A stretch of 47,500 nt of DNA, taken from positions 1 through 47,500 of the forward strand of contig CAJNDS010002548.1 of the NCBI GenBank assembly GCA_905221605.1. The letters run 5' to 3'. Origin of the DNA: Symbiodinium natans (taxonomy: Eukaryota > Sar > Dinophyceae > Suessiales > Symbiodiniaceae). Under the pieces are notes generated by a model, which did not search any database, was not told the DNA's origin, and saw only the letters and a program-made list of their open reading frames with translations. The translations under genes and the position numbers were made by a program. Position 1 is the stretch's first letter. Each line of letters starts with the position of its first letter. Below, piece by piece: positions 1 through 12,900 of the stretch.

Positions 1-861
<861 letters not shown>

Positions 862-901
862 CTGATACTCCTCGTTGAGGCGGATGCAGGACCACAAGTT
901 C
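862..901 (-). CDS. Dynein tail exon 24, last in window
   Basis: One base plus NLWSCIRLNEEYQ, matching ..IKLKQEYQ of DNAH5 and the CIKLNEEYQ form common in the family. Acceptor CTACAG before G; GC donor (GCCCCC) after CAG, phase 0. I found no following exon between 861 and 124. Confidence 0.92.
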
Positions 902-3900
902 CTGTAGAGGAGCTCTAGAGGAGTCTTACTTTTGGGTTTTCAGGGTTTAGGGTTTAGGCTTTAGGGTTTGGGGCTCAATGTAGGAACTCCTGCTTTGGGC
1001 TTAAGGGCTTAGGGTTTAGGGCATAGGGTTTTTTGCAACAGAACAGTTGGCTTCTTGGGGCCCAAACCCCTAAACCTCTAGATTCGCTCAAATCCAAGAC
1101 CCCAAACCTGAAAGCCCTTAAACCCTAATGCCCCCCTTGAGCACAATCAAAACGAACTTCAGCAACAAGTCCAAACTCCCCTGAAAACCTTGAATCCCTA
1201 AGCCCTAAAACCCAGACCCTAAACCCCTAAACCCTTGAACCCTGAAAACCCTAAACCAGACCCTAAACCCTAAACCCCAAAACCCTAAACCCTAAACCCT
1301 AAGCCCTAAAACCTAAAGCCACGGCGCTTGATGAGGACAAGGGGATCCTTCCGCCACAGCGACTCCGACTCTTCACCCTCGAGGACGCACTCCTGCTCTT
1401 GCGTAGGGTTTTGGGTTTGGGGTTTAGGGTTTAGGGCTTAGGGCCTAGGGCTTAGGGTTTAGGATTTAGGGTTTAGGGTTTAGGGTTTAGGGTTTAGGGT
1501 TTAAGGTTTAGGGTTTAGGGTTTAGGGTTTAGGGTTTAGGGCTTAAGAATGCTTGGGGGCTTGCGGCTTTAGGGCATTAGGGCTTTTAGGGCTCAGGGCT
1601 TAGGCTTAGGGAGGAGCTCAAGGGTTTGAAATCAAATGGTTTGAGGGGTTTGGGAATTTGTGGGGGGGGGGGGGGTCTATGTAGGCCCCTGAGGTCTGGG
1701 GTTTCTGCGCTTTCGTAGCTTACGTTTAGCGACTAACTCCCTAGACATAAACGAAACCCCTGAAACCAAGCCCCCTGAACCCTCTAACCCCTCGAAAACC
1801 CTCGAGAACCCTGAGCCCCATCACAGCCCCCCCCCCCAAAAAAAAAATAATAATAATATAATAAGAATAAGAAGAAGAATAATAATAGTAATAATCATAA
1901 TCATAATCATAATCATAATCATAATCATAATCATACGGTGGATGGAGGAAATCTTGCACCGCCTGTGACCTTGTTGCTAGAGGCTGCGCCTACTTCTGGA
2001 GACTGTGGATGGAGGAAATCTTGCACCACTTTCAAGGGTGCATAACATTCTCTCCCCTCGCCCCCATTTTCACATTGCGGTGAGAAGCAGATTTTCAAGA
2101 TTAGGCCCAGTGATATAAATCTTGCACCGCTTCCATCGTGGTGAAAAGCAGATTTTCAAGATTAGGCCCAATGACATAAATCTTGCACCGCTTCTATCGT
2201 GACAAACACCAATGTTAAAAAGGGGGTGCGGGGCTGGCGTCAGACACGTTTTGGTTTTGGAGTAGATCAAGTCGGCGGTGCAAGATTTATTCCATCCACC
2301 GACTGAGCAAAATCCCTTGCCACAGGCCGGTCTTGCAAAAGTGGTGCAAGATTTCCTCCATCCGCAGTCCCTAGCATGGGCTTTCACAGGGTTTCAGATT
2401 GCACGTTGCCTGCCAACACGTGCTTGCCTGGGGCTTCAAAGTACTTCTAGTGGCGACACATCGGGGTCGAGCTCTGTGATGAGTAGAGATGCTTCGGCAC
2501 TGTGCTTGGTGTCTGAGCAAGAGTGGCAGGGTTCATTTAGTTGGGCTGCGTGAGGGTGGGTCGACAACACGGCATCTGCAAATCCGCATTAAGCGTTTGA
2601 GGATGACCAGGTCAGCAAAAAGGGCACTCAGGTATCCCGTGACCCGCAAGGGAGATCTCAGTCCAAGCAATCGCAGTACGTGTGTAGCGTTGACTGCATT
2701 TTCACAGTCAACGTTCAGTCAACATTCAGTCAACGTTACAGTCAACGTTGCGGAAATGCTGGCAGGGCCAGCAAACCCGTGTTTTCACTATAAAACCAAA
2801 AAACTTGCTTTTTTGGCTTTTAAGCTTGGAAGCCATGGAATTGCTGGCAGGCGCAGCATTTCGGCAACGTTGACTGTAACGTTGACTGTATCGTTGACTG
2901 AACGTTGACTGAACGTTGACTGTAAAAAACACAGTCAACGCTACCAGAAGCCTGACACTAGTTTGAGGGCTTTGGGTCGGATTCACGCGATACACCTGAC
3001 ACGAAGAAGATTTGCATGGCCTCCGCCAGCATGACATGCCGAAATCGACTTGCGTGGCCCCTCCGCAAGCACGACAGGCACAAGTCGCGAAGTACAGTTA
3101 TAGCACAACAGCAAGGTGCGACTCACTTCAGTGGCTCTGCAGTTTTGTCAGCTCTCAAAAAACCTCCTCAGCTGAGTCGGTACTAATAAAATAAAGGAAA
3201 GACAAACAGTAAAACAATAAAAATGAAAATACCACCACCCCGTAAGCCCCAAAAGCCCTTTCTTCAACCCCCCGAGTTTAGGGTTTAGGAAGCCAGAACC
3301 CCCTGGTTCTTAGTAGGGAATGAGGGAATGAGGGGCCCCTTAAGGGTATATATGGTTCAGCGTCGAGCGTCCCCCCCCCCCCATGGTATCCCCCCCCCCC
3401 CAAGTCTACTCTACGGTCCCTAAACCCTAAACCCTAAACCCTAAACCCCCTAAACCCTAAAACCTAAACCCTAACCCTAAACCCTAACCCTTAAGTCTTA
3501 AACCTTAAACCCTTAAACCCTAAAACCCTGAACCCTAAACCCTAACCCTAAAACCAACCCCCAACCACACCACAGGGGGGGGGGGATTCTTCTTAGTACC
3601 CCATCCGCGGGGAAAACCCTAAACCCTAAACCCTAAACCCTAAACCCTAAAACCCTAAAACCCTAAAACCCTAAAACCCTAAAACCCTAAACCCTAAAAC
3701 CCTAAAACCCTAAACCCTAAACCCTAAACCCTAAAAAACCCTAAAACCAACCCCCAACCACACCACAGGGGGGGGGGGGGGTAGGGGGGAGGGGGGGGGG
3801 GGCCCGCCGGGGCCGAATCATATATGGGGCCCTCATTCCCTCATTTCCTCATTCCCGCATTCCCTCATTCCCTCATTCCCTCATTCTCTGATTCCCTCAC

Positions 3901-6900
3901 TCCCTCATTCCCTCATTCCCTCATTCCCTGCTAAGAACCAGCCAGAGAAGGGGGCCTTGCAGTTGGTGATCATCTGGTTGGTGATCTTGGCGAAAAGGTT
4001 GGTCATACGTTCCTGGGCAGATTTTGAAGAGTCTAGGGCTTAGGGTTTAGGGTTCAGGGTTTAGGGTTTAGGGTTTAGGGTTTAGGGTCTAGGGTCTAGG
4101 GTTTAGGGTTTAGGGTTTAGGGTTTAGGGTTTAGGGTTTAGGGTTTAGGGTTTAGGGTTTAGGGTTTAGGGTTTAGCCCTTTGGGGGGTTTCCGCCAAAC
4201 CCCCAAACCCTAGAACTTCTTGGAACTCTCGGAACCCAAAGCTTTCCGGGCCACCGATAGGGTTTTGGGGCTGAGTTTTTACAGAGTTTAAGGGTATAGG
4301 TTTCTTTAGGGTCCGGGACAGATCCAGAAGTTTCGACCTCCAGCACTTGTTTGTTGGATGTGTCTGGTGCTTTCGGGTTGGTGTTGATGTGAAACTGGCT
4401 TGGTGGGGTAACTGTTTCTGCAGGACATGTTCGTGCTAGCTGATGCCTTGGATCCCGATAGGGTGCCTGTAGTTGGTTCTTTGTGGAGCTGTGGTCTGCA
4501 CATGTTGTGCTTCTCCTACTTGGCGCCTCAAATGGTTCAGCGCTTCGGGCACATGGCTTCTTGTCCCTAAAGAAACCAAAACCCGCAAAGCCCGCATCCC
4601 ATCCACTATTCTATGAAAACGCCCGAACCCCTGAACTCAGGTTGTTCTCCCCTTATAGTATCAGCTACCACACTAGGCTTGCAGTTAACAATAAAGCCTT
4701 CGTGCCTACTGCTGGCTACTCCTAAAACAACCCTAGGCCCTAGGCCCGTAAATGCCCCGCATGCCCTTCCCCTACTCACAAGGCCGTGGCGCTGTGGTGT
4801 TGTAGTAACGTGCGATGGTGTGGATCATCTTGACCGCATTCCTTTGCAAGTCCCTCTCACATTGGGTTCCAAAACGCTGCCGGCCCGTGCCCCCAAAATC
4901 CAAACAAACTGGGTTTACCCCATGAGGTAGCGTGTAGGTTTTGGGGCTTAGAGGTTAAAGTTTGGGGGTTTACTAGGGTGTAAGGAGTAACCTAGAAAAA
5001 AAAAGGGGGCCGTACATCGTACAAAGGGAGTAGGGGCATACTCTGGGTTCTAAAACCCCTAAACCCTAAACCCTAAACCCTACACCCTAAACCATGACAG
5101 GGTGTAAAGGGTTTAGGGCAGAGCTCATGGGGTTTCCCCTAAACCCTAAACCCTAAACCCGAAACCCAAAATGCGCGAAGAAGTTTCCAGGGCCCAGGCG
5201 GGGGCCGTCCTGTTTGGAACTCAGGGCTCAGGCAGAGTGGGAGAGGGGCCACAAAAGCAGGACTTAGAGTTTAGGGTTTCAGGGCTTAGGGGTTGGGGTT
5301 TAGTGTTTAGTGTTTAGTGTTTAGTGTTTAGTGTTTAGTGTTTAGGGTTTAGGGTTTAGGGTTTAGGGTTTAGGGTTTAGGGTTTAGGGTTTAGGGTTTA
5401 GGGTTTAGGGTTTAGGGTTTAGGGTTTAGGGTTTAGGGTTTAGGGTTTAGGGTTTAGGGTTTAGGGCTCAGGTGGGAGAGGTGCTTGAGTTGAGACCTGC
5501 TGGGGTTCGAGCTGACTTCCGACCAAGTCGCATCAATGCAGGCAGGGTGTCCTGAGCTTGGCAACCCCAAGAGGGGACCCTAAACCTTAAACCCTAAACC
5601 CTAAACCCTAAACCCTAAACCTTTAACCCTAAACCTTTAACCCTAAACCCTAAACCCTAAACCTTCAGCCTTATGTAAACCCTAAGCCCTTAAACCCTAA
5701 CCAAGTTTAAGGCTGTAGGGCCTTTTGGGGTTTACGGCGGTTTATAAGGCTTACAGGGCTTGTAGAGTTCATAGGGTTTGTAGGGTTTATTGGGTTTATG
5801 AGGTGGTTTAGGGTTTTTTGGTCCAAACAGCAGTCAGCCTTCCGGGGGTTTAGGGTTTGTGGGTTTATGGCCTGCTGCTGAGGTTTGGCATGGGACCCTA
5901 AACCCTAAACCCTAAACCCTAAGCCCCAAGAGACCTGGCGAGGGCAGCGGCCCCGCAAGGAGATTGCAGGAATATCGGCAAGTGAGACCCGTCTGGCCTT
6001 CAGCAAGCCTTGTTTGAGCCCTGTTTTGATAAACACCCACACACCCACACACACACACACACACACTCACTCGCTCGCTCGCTCGCTCGCTCGCTCGCTC
6101 CCCTCACTCACTCCACTCACCCCACTCACTCACTCACTCATTCACTCATTCACTCACTCCACTCACTCCACTCACACACACAAGCCCTCAAACCTCAGAG
6201 CGTAGAGCCTTCCGAAAGCACCCCGGGTTGCAAACACGAGAATCAGCCGACAAAACGACGACCAAAACCCTAAACCCTAAACCCTAAACCCTAAACCCTA
6301 AACCCTAAACCCCAAACCCTAAACCCTAAACCCTAAACCCTAAACCCTAAACCCTAAACCGAACCAAAGACCGCCAAGGAAGACGGAGCTCGATGATGGT
6401 CGTGGGGGTGCCGTTGTACAAGGGCTCGATGAACTTCTCCAGGGTCGTCAAGTACTTGACCTTTTTTGTTGTGGGTGAGGGTTTTGAAGGGTTTAGGGTT
6501 TAGGGTTTAGGGTTTAGGGTTTAGGGTTTAGGGTTTAGGGTTTAGGGTTTAGGGTGCTTAAGGGAGAGTGGAAGAGTGAATATAGGGACTATTATAAAGG
6601 GATTATGTAGGGTTTAGGGTTTAGGGTTGAGGGTTTTGAAGGGTTATAGGGTCTGTGGTTTAGAGCTTGGGTGTTAGGGTTTAGGGCTCAGGGGTTGGGG
6701 TTTCGGGTTTAGGGTTCAAGGTGTATGTGGAGAGTTTAAGGTTTGGGAGTATAGGGTTTAGGGCTGGATAGGGAGTTCTAGAGCTTCCTGGGCTTTGCGT
6801 CTTAGGGTTGGGGGCTTGGGTCTTTTTCGGATGCTGCTTGGGGTGGGCTCAAGGTTTCGGACAGATTGAGGGTTAAGGGCTTGGGGTTTTGGATTTACGT

Positions 6901-9900
6901 TAACGTCAGAGTTGCAGGGCCTGGGTGTTGATCGCTTTAGGCGTGGCCCTTTTTGGGTCCGAGGTCGGGGTCCTTGCACCCAAGGGGCGTTATCCTTGGC
7001 CTCGTTGAAAGCTTCGGTGATGGCGATCTCAATCTGCTTCCATCGGCGGAGCGTGTTGAAGACCTCACTTTCGGAAACACGGGTCTAGGGTTTAAGGGTT
7101 TGGGGCTGGGGTTTAGGGTACTAGATTTAGGGTGAAAGGGTTTAAGGTTTGGGGCGGGCTTAGGCGAGATTAGGGCCCACGAAAGAGGGGTCCAGCCACA
7201 CGTTCGAACTGTAGCTCCCACACAAATCTGCACACCTGAGGCCGCAGAAAGAACCCAAAACCTCTCCACCCCAAGGCACTAAAACCCTAAACCCTGAACC
7301 CTCAACCCTAGACCCTACACCCTAAAACCCTAAACTCCAAACCTAAACCCTGTCCCTAAGCACTAGACCCCTAAGCGCATGCCAAGGCGCTGATTGGCGG
7401 TTCTTCGGTGCGACCTGGGGGCTTCGGTTTAGGGTTTAGGGTTTAGGGCTTAGGGTTTAGGGCTTAGGGTTTGGGGTTTAGGGTTTCGGGTTTAGGGTTT
7501 AGGGCTACAGCCTGGCATGCCAAAACCAGTCGGCTGAAACTCCAGCATGGCTCAGGCATTGGGCTTTTGGCTTTGGGGCTTTGGGCTTTGGGCTTTGGGC
7601 TTTGGGCTTTGGGTTTAGGGTTTAGGGTGTTTAATGCTGAGCCCCACCTAAGCCCTGAAAACCCTCGAAACCTCTTGACCCGCCTCCTGGCTCACTTTTG
7701 TGATGGTGTGGAGGAGTCCGAAAACCATCTTCCTCTCCTTCGTCCTGGCAAAAAGCCAAGCTCGGGGAACAGGGTTTAGGGGGTTTTGGGGTGTTGGGTT
7801 TAGGGTTTAGGGCTGAGGGTACAAGGTTGAGGATTTGCGTACCCCTCGACAATCCGTTCCCCTGATCCGCCGTCACAACGTAGTTGCTCTCGCCCTCTCC
7901 ATGCTTCGCAGGAGATCTTTGCAGCTGCCCAAGCCTAAGCCACCCAACGCGATCGTATGGGGGCTGCCTTCCGACTGCCTAAAGCTGCAAGCCATCCGCG
8001 GAAAAGATCACAAGAACCAAGTGCTCTTGGGCCTCGGAGTTTGGAGCTTCTGGGTCTAGGGTCGAGGGCTTACGCAAAACCCTAAATGCTAAACCTCAAA
8101 AGCCTTAAACTCTTTCAAACTCTTTCAGCAGCCGATGGTGCAGCTTCAGATTGACACACCCAGCATCGCAAAATATGCGGGTTAACGACGCGTAGTGCTA
8201 CAAGTATCAGCTTCGCTGACAATTGCCGACGGGATAAAAGGGCCTGCTTGAAGTCCGCATGTCCATAATTTATTGATGGCCTGACAAACGCACTGCTGGC
8301 ACCTCTATCCCTCAACGACGAGGTGTTCCCCTTCATGACGCGATGAGTGGCACGAGCATTCTGCTGATGCACCCAAGCGTAAAGAAGGCAAAGTTGGCAA
8401 CCTTTAGCTTTTGAAGAACTAGCGAAACGAGCCTACACCGATGTGGTGGCAGTGGCTCCACTGGTTTGCGCACCAAAGACGCAATTCAAGCACGAGTAGA
8501 GCGAGACTCCTGAGCCCCGGCACCGAGCAAACCAGCAAGCAACCGCCAGCATCGCAATGAAGCCAGCAACTGCGCCGGCAATGCCAGCCACCGCTTCAAT
8601 GCTCACCTTAGCGGAGATCTGAAACAAAGAAGTCAACAAAGAGACGCACTTGAGTTAGCGGCAACGAGGCCTTTGAACTCACAACGGATTGATGCTGGAT
8701 TGCGACTGTTCAAATCGTGCTCTCACCGCAATAGCATTTCTGCTGAGGCGCATGGGCTCCGTCGTCATCTTCCGTGATTTCAACATTGGCGCCGACGACC
8801 AAGGTGGCGGTGGTGGTCGCGCTGGTGGTGGTGGTCGTGCTGACCGTCGAGGCCGTGCTAGTTGTGCTTGTGAGTGAAGTCGTCGTCTGGGTCGCTGAGG
8901 TACCTGTGCTGGTGGTACGTGTGGTAAACGTGGAAGTGGTGCGAGTGCTGCTGGTCATCGTCCGACTGGTCGTCGTGATTGTGAAGCACGGGTCTTCAGC
9001 CACACCAGACGAAAGGAACGATGCCACGGCGCTCGAGTCCCCACCTAAGGGGGATGTAGGTTTCTACACCTTGCCATGCCTTGGTGCGAAAAGCACAATG
9101 CATCTTTTATCAACCAAGGTCTGCGGAGTGGTGCAGTCTCACTCCGACAGGTCATGACTGTATGAGCTATACAAGTGCTTTGTTGGCACTTGGCAGTTGG
9201 GGACCTAGCTCATTTACGAGCATGCGATGCATGGCCCGGGGTCTGGACTGTTCGCGAAATGCACATATATACGGATGTAATGTATGCAGACATATATATA
9301 TATACATACACACAGATAGATAGATAGGTACGTAGTTTGATAGATAGCTATGTATATATGTATACGTGCCTTGGCAACTGAGGTCTAGGCCGTCGGGGTC
9401 ACCCCAGGTGACCACGCTCGAGTCTTCCTTTCTGGCTGCGAAGGCGCGATCGCTGGCTTTGATGAAATCCACACCGGATGAGAGTTCACCTGCGACCGCG
9501 CTGGAATCGCCTCCACGCCCGCTGTCTCCCCAGGTAACGACACTGCCGTCCTCCTTGAGCGCTGCGAAGGCCGAGTCCGTGGCCCGAATCCGCACAACAC
9601 CGGACGCGAGCTTGTCGGCAACCTGGCTGGAATTGCCACCCTGGCTGGCACTGCCCCAGGTTATGACTGAACCGTCCACCTTCAGTGCCGCAAAGGCATA
9701 CTTAGTCACGTAGATAGCCTTCACAGCGGACAATTGGCCAGCCACGGCACTTGAATCGCCACCCCAACTAGCTCTGCCCCAGGTTGAAACACTGCCATCC
9801 AGCATCCTTGCTGCAAAAGCACCTGAGGTAACCACCAGGAAATCAACTCCTGATGAAAGGCTCGCGTTCGGGGGGGGAATTTCTTGTACTGTCCCCCAGG

Positions 9901-12900
9901 TGACAACGCTTCCATCCGTCTTCTTGGCTGCAAATTCAGACAAAGCTGTATAATAGCATGCTTCAGCTCCGGTGAGGTCTACTGTCGGGGTTGCCACAGC
10001 TTGTCCGAAAGTGAAGACACTGCCGTCAACCTTGACGGCCCACCATGCATCATGGGTCAAGAAAGCCCTCTGAAAACTGTGCACGCTGACCACACCGGAC
10101 GATGCTTCCGAAGGTAGCGCATAGGCATAGGGGTTCGACCCCCACGCGACCAGGCTCCCATCCTGCTTCCTGGCCACGAAACCCTTGCCACCATCGACGA
10201 CTTCGATGACTCCGGATGTGAGATTGCCCGCCACAAGGCTCAAGTCGGCGAATCCCCATGAGACCACGCTGCCATCGAGCTTCAGCGCGGCAAACTGTTG
10301 CCTGCTTGCAACAACTTTGTCAACTCCAGTCAAGTATCCGGCCACGGAACTGGAGTCCCCACCCATATAGCCGACACCCCAAGTGACCACGCTACCATCC
10401 AACATCTTTGCAGCGAAAGCACCCTCGTTTCCAGCGATGAAAGCAGCCCCGCTCGAAAGATTTGAAGCCACGCCGCTCGAATCGCCGCCCCAACCGCTGT
10501 CTCCCCATGTGATCACTGAACCATCCACCTTTTGCGCCGCAAAGGCCTTCCATGTGGAGGCAATTACGGAGATCGTGCACGAGGCGGCTGTTCCCACACA
10601 GAGAAAAAGCCATGCTTTGAACACGACACGGAAGAACAACATTGCGTGGCAAGAAACTCTACGGCGGCCGCAGCTCTCCCAGCGGAAATGAGCCGAACCT
10701 TCGTTGCGGTTTGGCTTCAGAATTTTGGCGCTTCTGTATCCCTAAAACAATCCTAAATCCCATTGACCAGAACCTCTCAAAGGGCTGGGCCTTGGCCTTC
10801 CAGGCCTCAGCGGCTCTTACTTGTTTTGGAACACATGTCCATAACTTGGCTGCACTCAGGAGGGTAGCTATAAGTTAAACTTCTAGCTGCCTTGATCAGA
10901 AACCCAATAAACCCCAAAAAAGGTAAGGATCTAAAGTTGATAAGAAACCCAATAAACCCCAGAAAAAGGTAAGGATCTAAAGTTACAGTAAAGTACCACA
11001 AAGATAAGCCTCGGGTCTCAGCAAGCAAGAACTGGGCTGCGCTTCCCCTTCCCCCGCTTTTTTGGGTTTGGGGTTTAGGGTTTAGGGTTTAGGGTTTAGG
11101 GTTTAGGGTTTAGGTATCAGTATTACTAGGATGGCCCTTGAAGGCCCTCTGAAAAGATGCTTCCTAAGTATGATCCCTCTTAATAACCCAATTTAAGGGA
11201 AGATATAAAAAATATCCCAAGGGCCTACCTAGTATTTCCTGCCCTCCCAAAAGATAGGTTTTGCACCATGAGGACTGGGACCGGCAGAGAGGATTGAGAG
11301 CATCATGTAAGGCATTGCATGGCCGAGTTTACGGCTCGACCATCGATTTTGTTGATGACCTCGTGGCTGCAGTGAAGCCCGAAGACCCTGTAATGAGACC
11401 CTCTGCAGCCCTTTGAAAAAAAAAACACACCCAAACACACTCAACCCTAAAGTGTTCCCTAATTCCGTGCCACCGAAAAGTCCTAAACCCCTAACCTTAA
11501 CTTGGCTGCACTTAGGAGGGTAGTAAAAAAAATCAAACTTTTAGCTGCCTTATTTAGAAACCCAAGAAACCCAAAAAGGCTAAGGACCTATTTTACAGTA
11601 AAGCACCACAAAGTTAATTAACCCCTAAGCCGTACACCCTAAACCCTAAGACCCTTTTAAAAACACCCTCGACCCTAAACTTTTCCCTAAGACCCTTTCA
11701 AAGCGCATAACCCGCCGAAAAGGCCTAAAACCTAAACCCTAAAGTTCAGGATTTAGGGTTTGGGGTCTGCGGTCTGGGGTTTGGGGTTTAGGGTTTAGGG
11801 TTTAGGGTTTAGGGCCCTGAACCCTCAGCAAGGTCTCCTCAGCTGCTCGGTGATGGACGTGATCTTCTGAAGCCTCCCGCCACGGCGCACTCCGGGGCTC
11901 TGTTGGCTGGCTCTTAGGGTTTAGGGTTTAGAGTTGAATTAGGGTTTAGGGTTTAGGGTTTAGGGTTTAGGGTTTAGGGTTTAGGGTTTAGGGTTTAAGG
12001 GGTTTAGAGTTTAAGGGGATTAGGTAACTTATATCCCCCTAGAGAAACCTTTTAAGGGTTCGACAGGGTACACAAATCCCTTGTTCCCTACGAAGAGCCG
12101 GCAAGTCGAAAGATTTAGTGTTTAGGGTCCCGGGGTCGGGATGTACTACAGGAGACAAAACATTACCAACATCGATGCGCTTAGAGCCATGAACAACACA
12201 CGGCCCCAGATACCCGTTCTAGTGAAGTAGGTCCTGTACTAAAACTTCAGCCCTAAAACCCATCCTCTTTTGAAGCATCGTCTTAAACCGGAACTTCCGA
12301 ACCCCAAGTCCTCCGAACCCAAAACCCCAAGCCCTATCAAAACCCCAAACCCAGCCTACAGTCTCGACCCCGAAACCCCAGAACCCCGCAACCTGCCTAA
12401 GCTCTAAACCCTAAACCCTAAACCCTAAACCCTAAACCCTAAACCCTAAACCCTAAACCCTAAACCCTAAACCCTAAACCCTAAACCCTAAACCTAGGGA
12501 TTGTACCTTGGACCTTGAGGGTTGTACCCTGGGTTTTGGGGGTCCCTCTTAAAAGATCCTGATAAGATAGTAGAAGGGTCATAATAGGAAGATATTAGGG
12601 GGAACCTTTAGGGGCACAACCTTAGGGGTACGAGCCTTCATCCCTTGACAGCAACCCAGCTTAGTTGCTGAGTTCAGAAGCCCCCCAAAAAGGTTTACGC
12701 TTTCAGTTCTATAGGGGGTTATAGTATCCCTACGCCCCCCCTAAACCCTAAACCCTAAACCCTAAACCCTAAACCGTAAACCCTAAACCCTAAACCAAGT
12801 GTACTCACTCAGCTACTGAGCCAACAAGCCAGGCCTATTTCGCCAGAAGTCCAGCTCCGTCCTGGGCCCGGCATCGCCTGAGTCCTGCTCACACCGCCAA

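Larger units (their letters stand above)
1393..3955 (-). other. Dynein intron (exon 22 to 23), 2.56 kb
   Basis: Holds TTTAGGG runs at its left end, an AAT/ATAATC microsatellite, the ATCTTGCACC repeat block, the GTTGACTG foldback, and CCCTAAA arrays within the expanded family A element. Donor GC at 3,955, acceptor AG at 1,394. No exon recognised inside. Confidence 0.75.

Noticed and set aside
1741-1959. Poly-Asp/Tyr ORF
   Set aside because: Microsatellite translation.
7067-7560. Three extra dynein exon candidates (SADWFWHAR near 7,520; SHRRTANQRLG near 7,400; FVWELQFERVAG near 7,210)
   Set aside because: They joined in phase and seemed to give an FW..R motif, but the true motif (ELDFWRNR) is at 12,835 and exon 17 joins exon 18 directly with the right spacing. 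They show how easily short GC-rich islands look coding.
8774-9157. Val-rich plus-strand ORF of 127 residues
   Set aside because: It is the antisense of the Thr-rich stalk of the RCC1-like protein.
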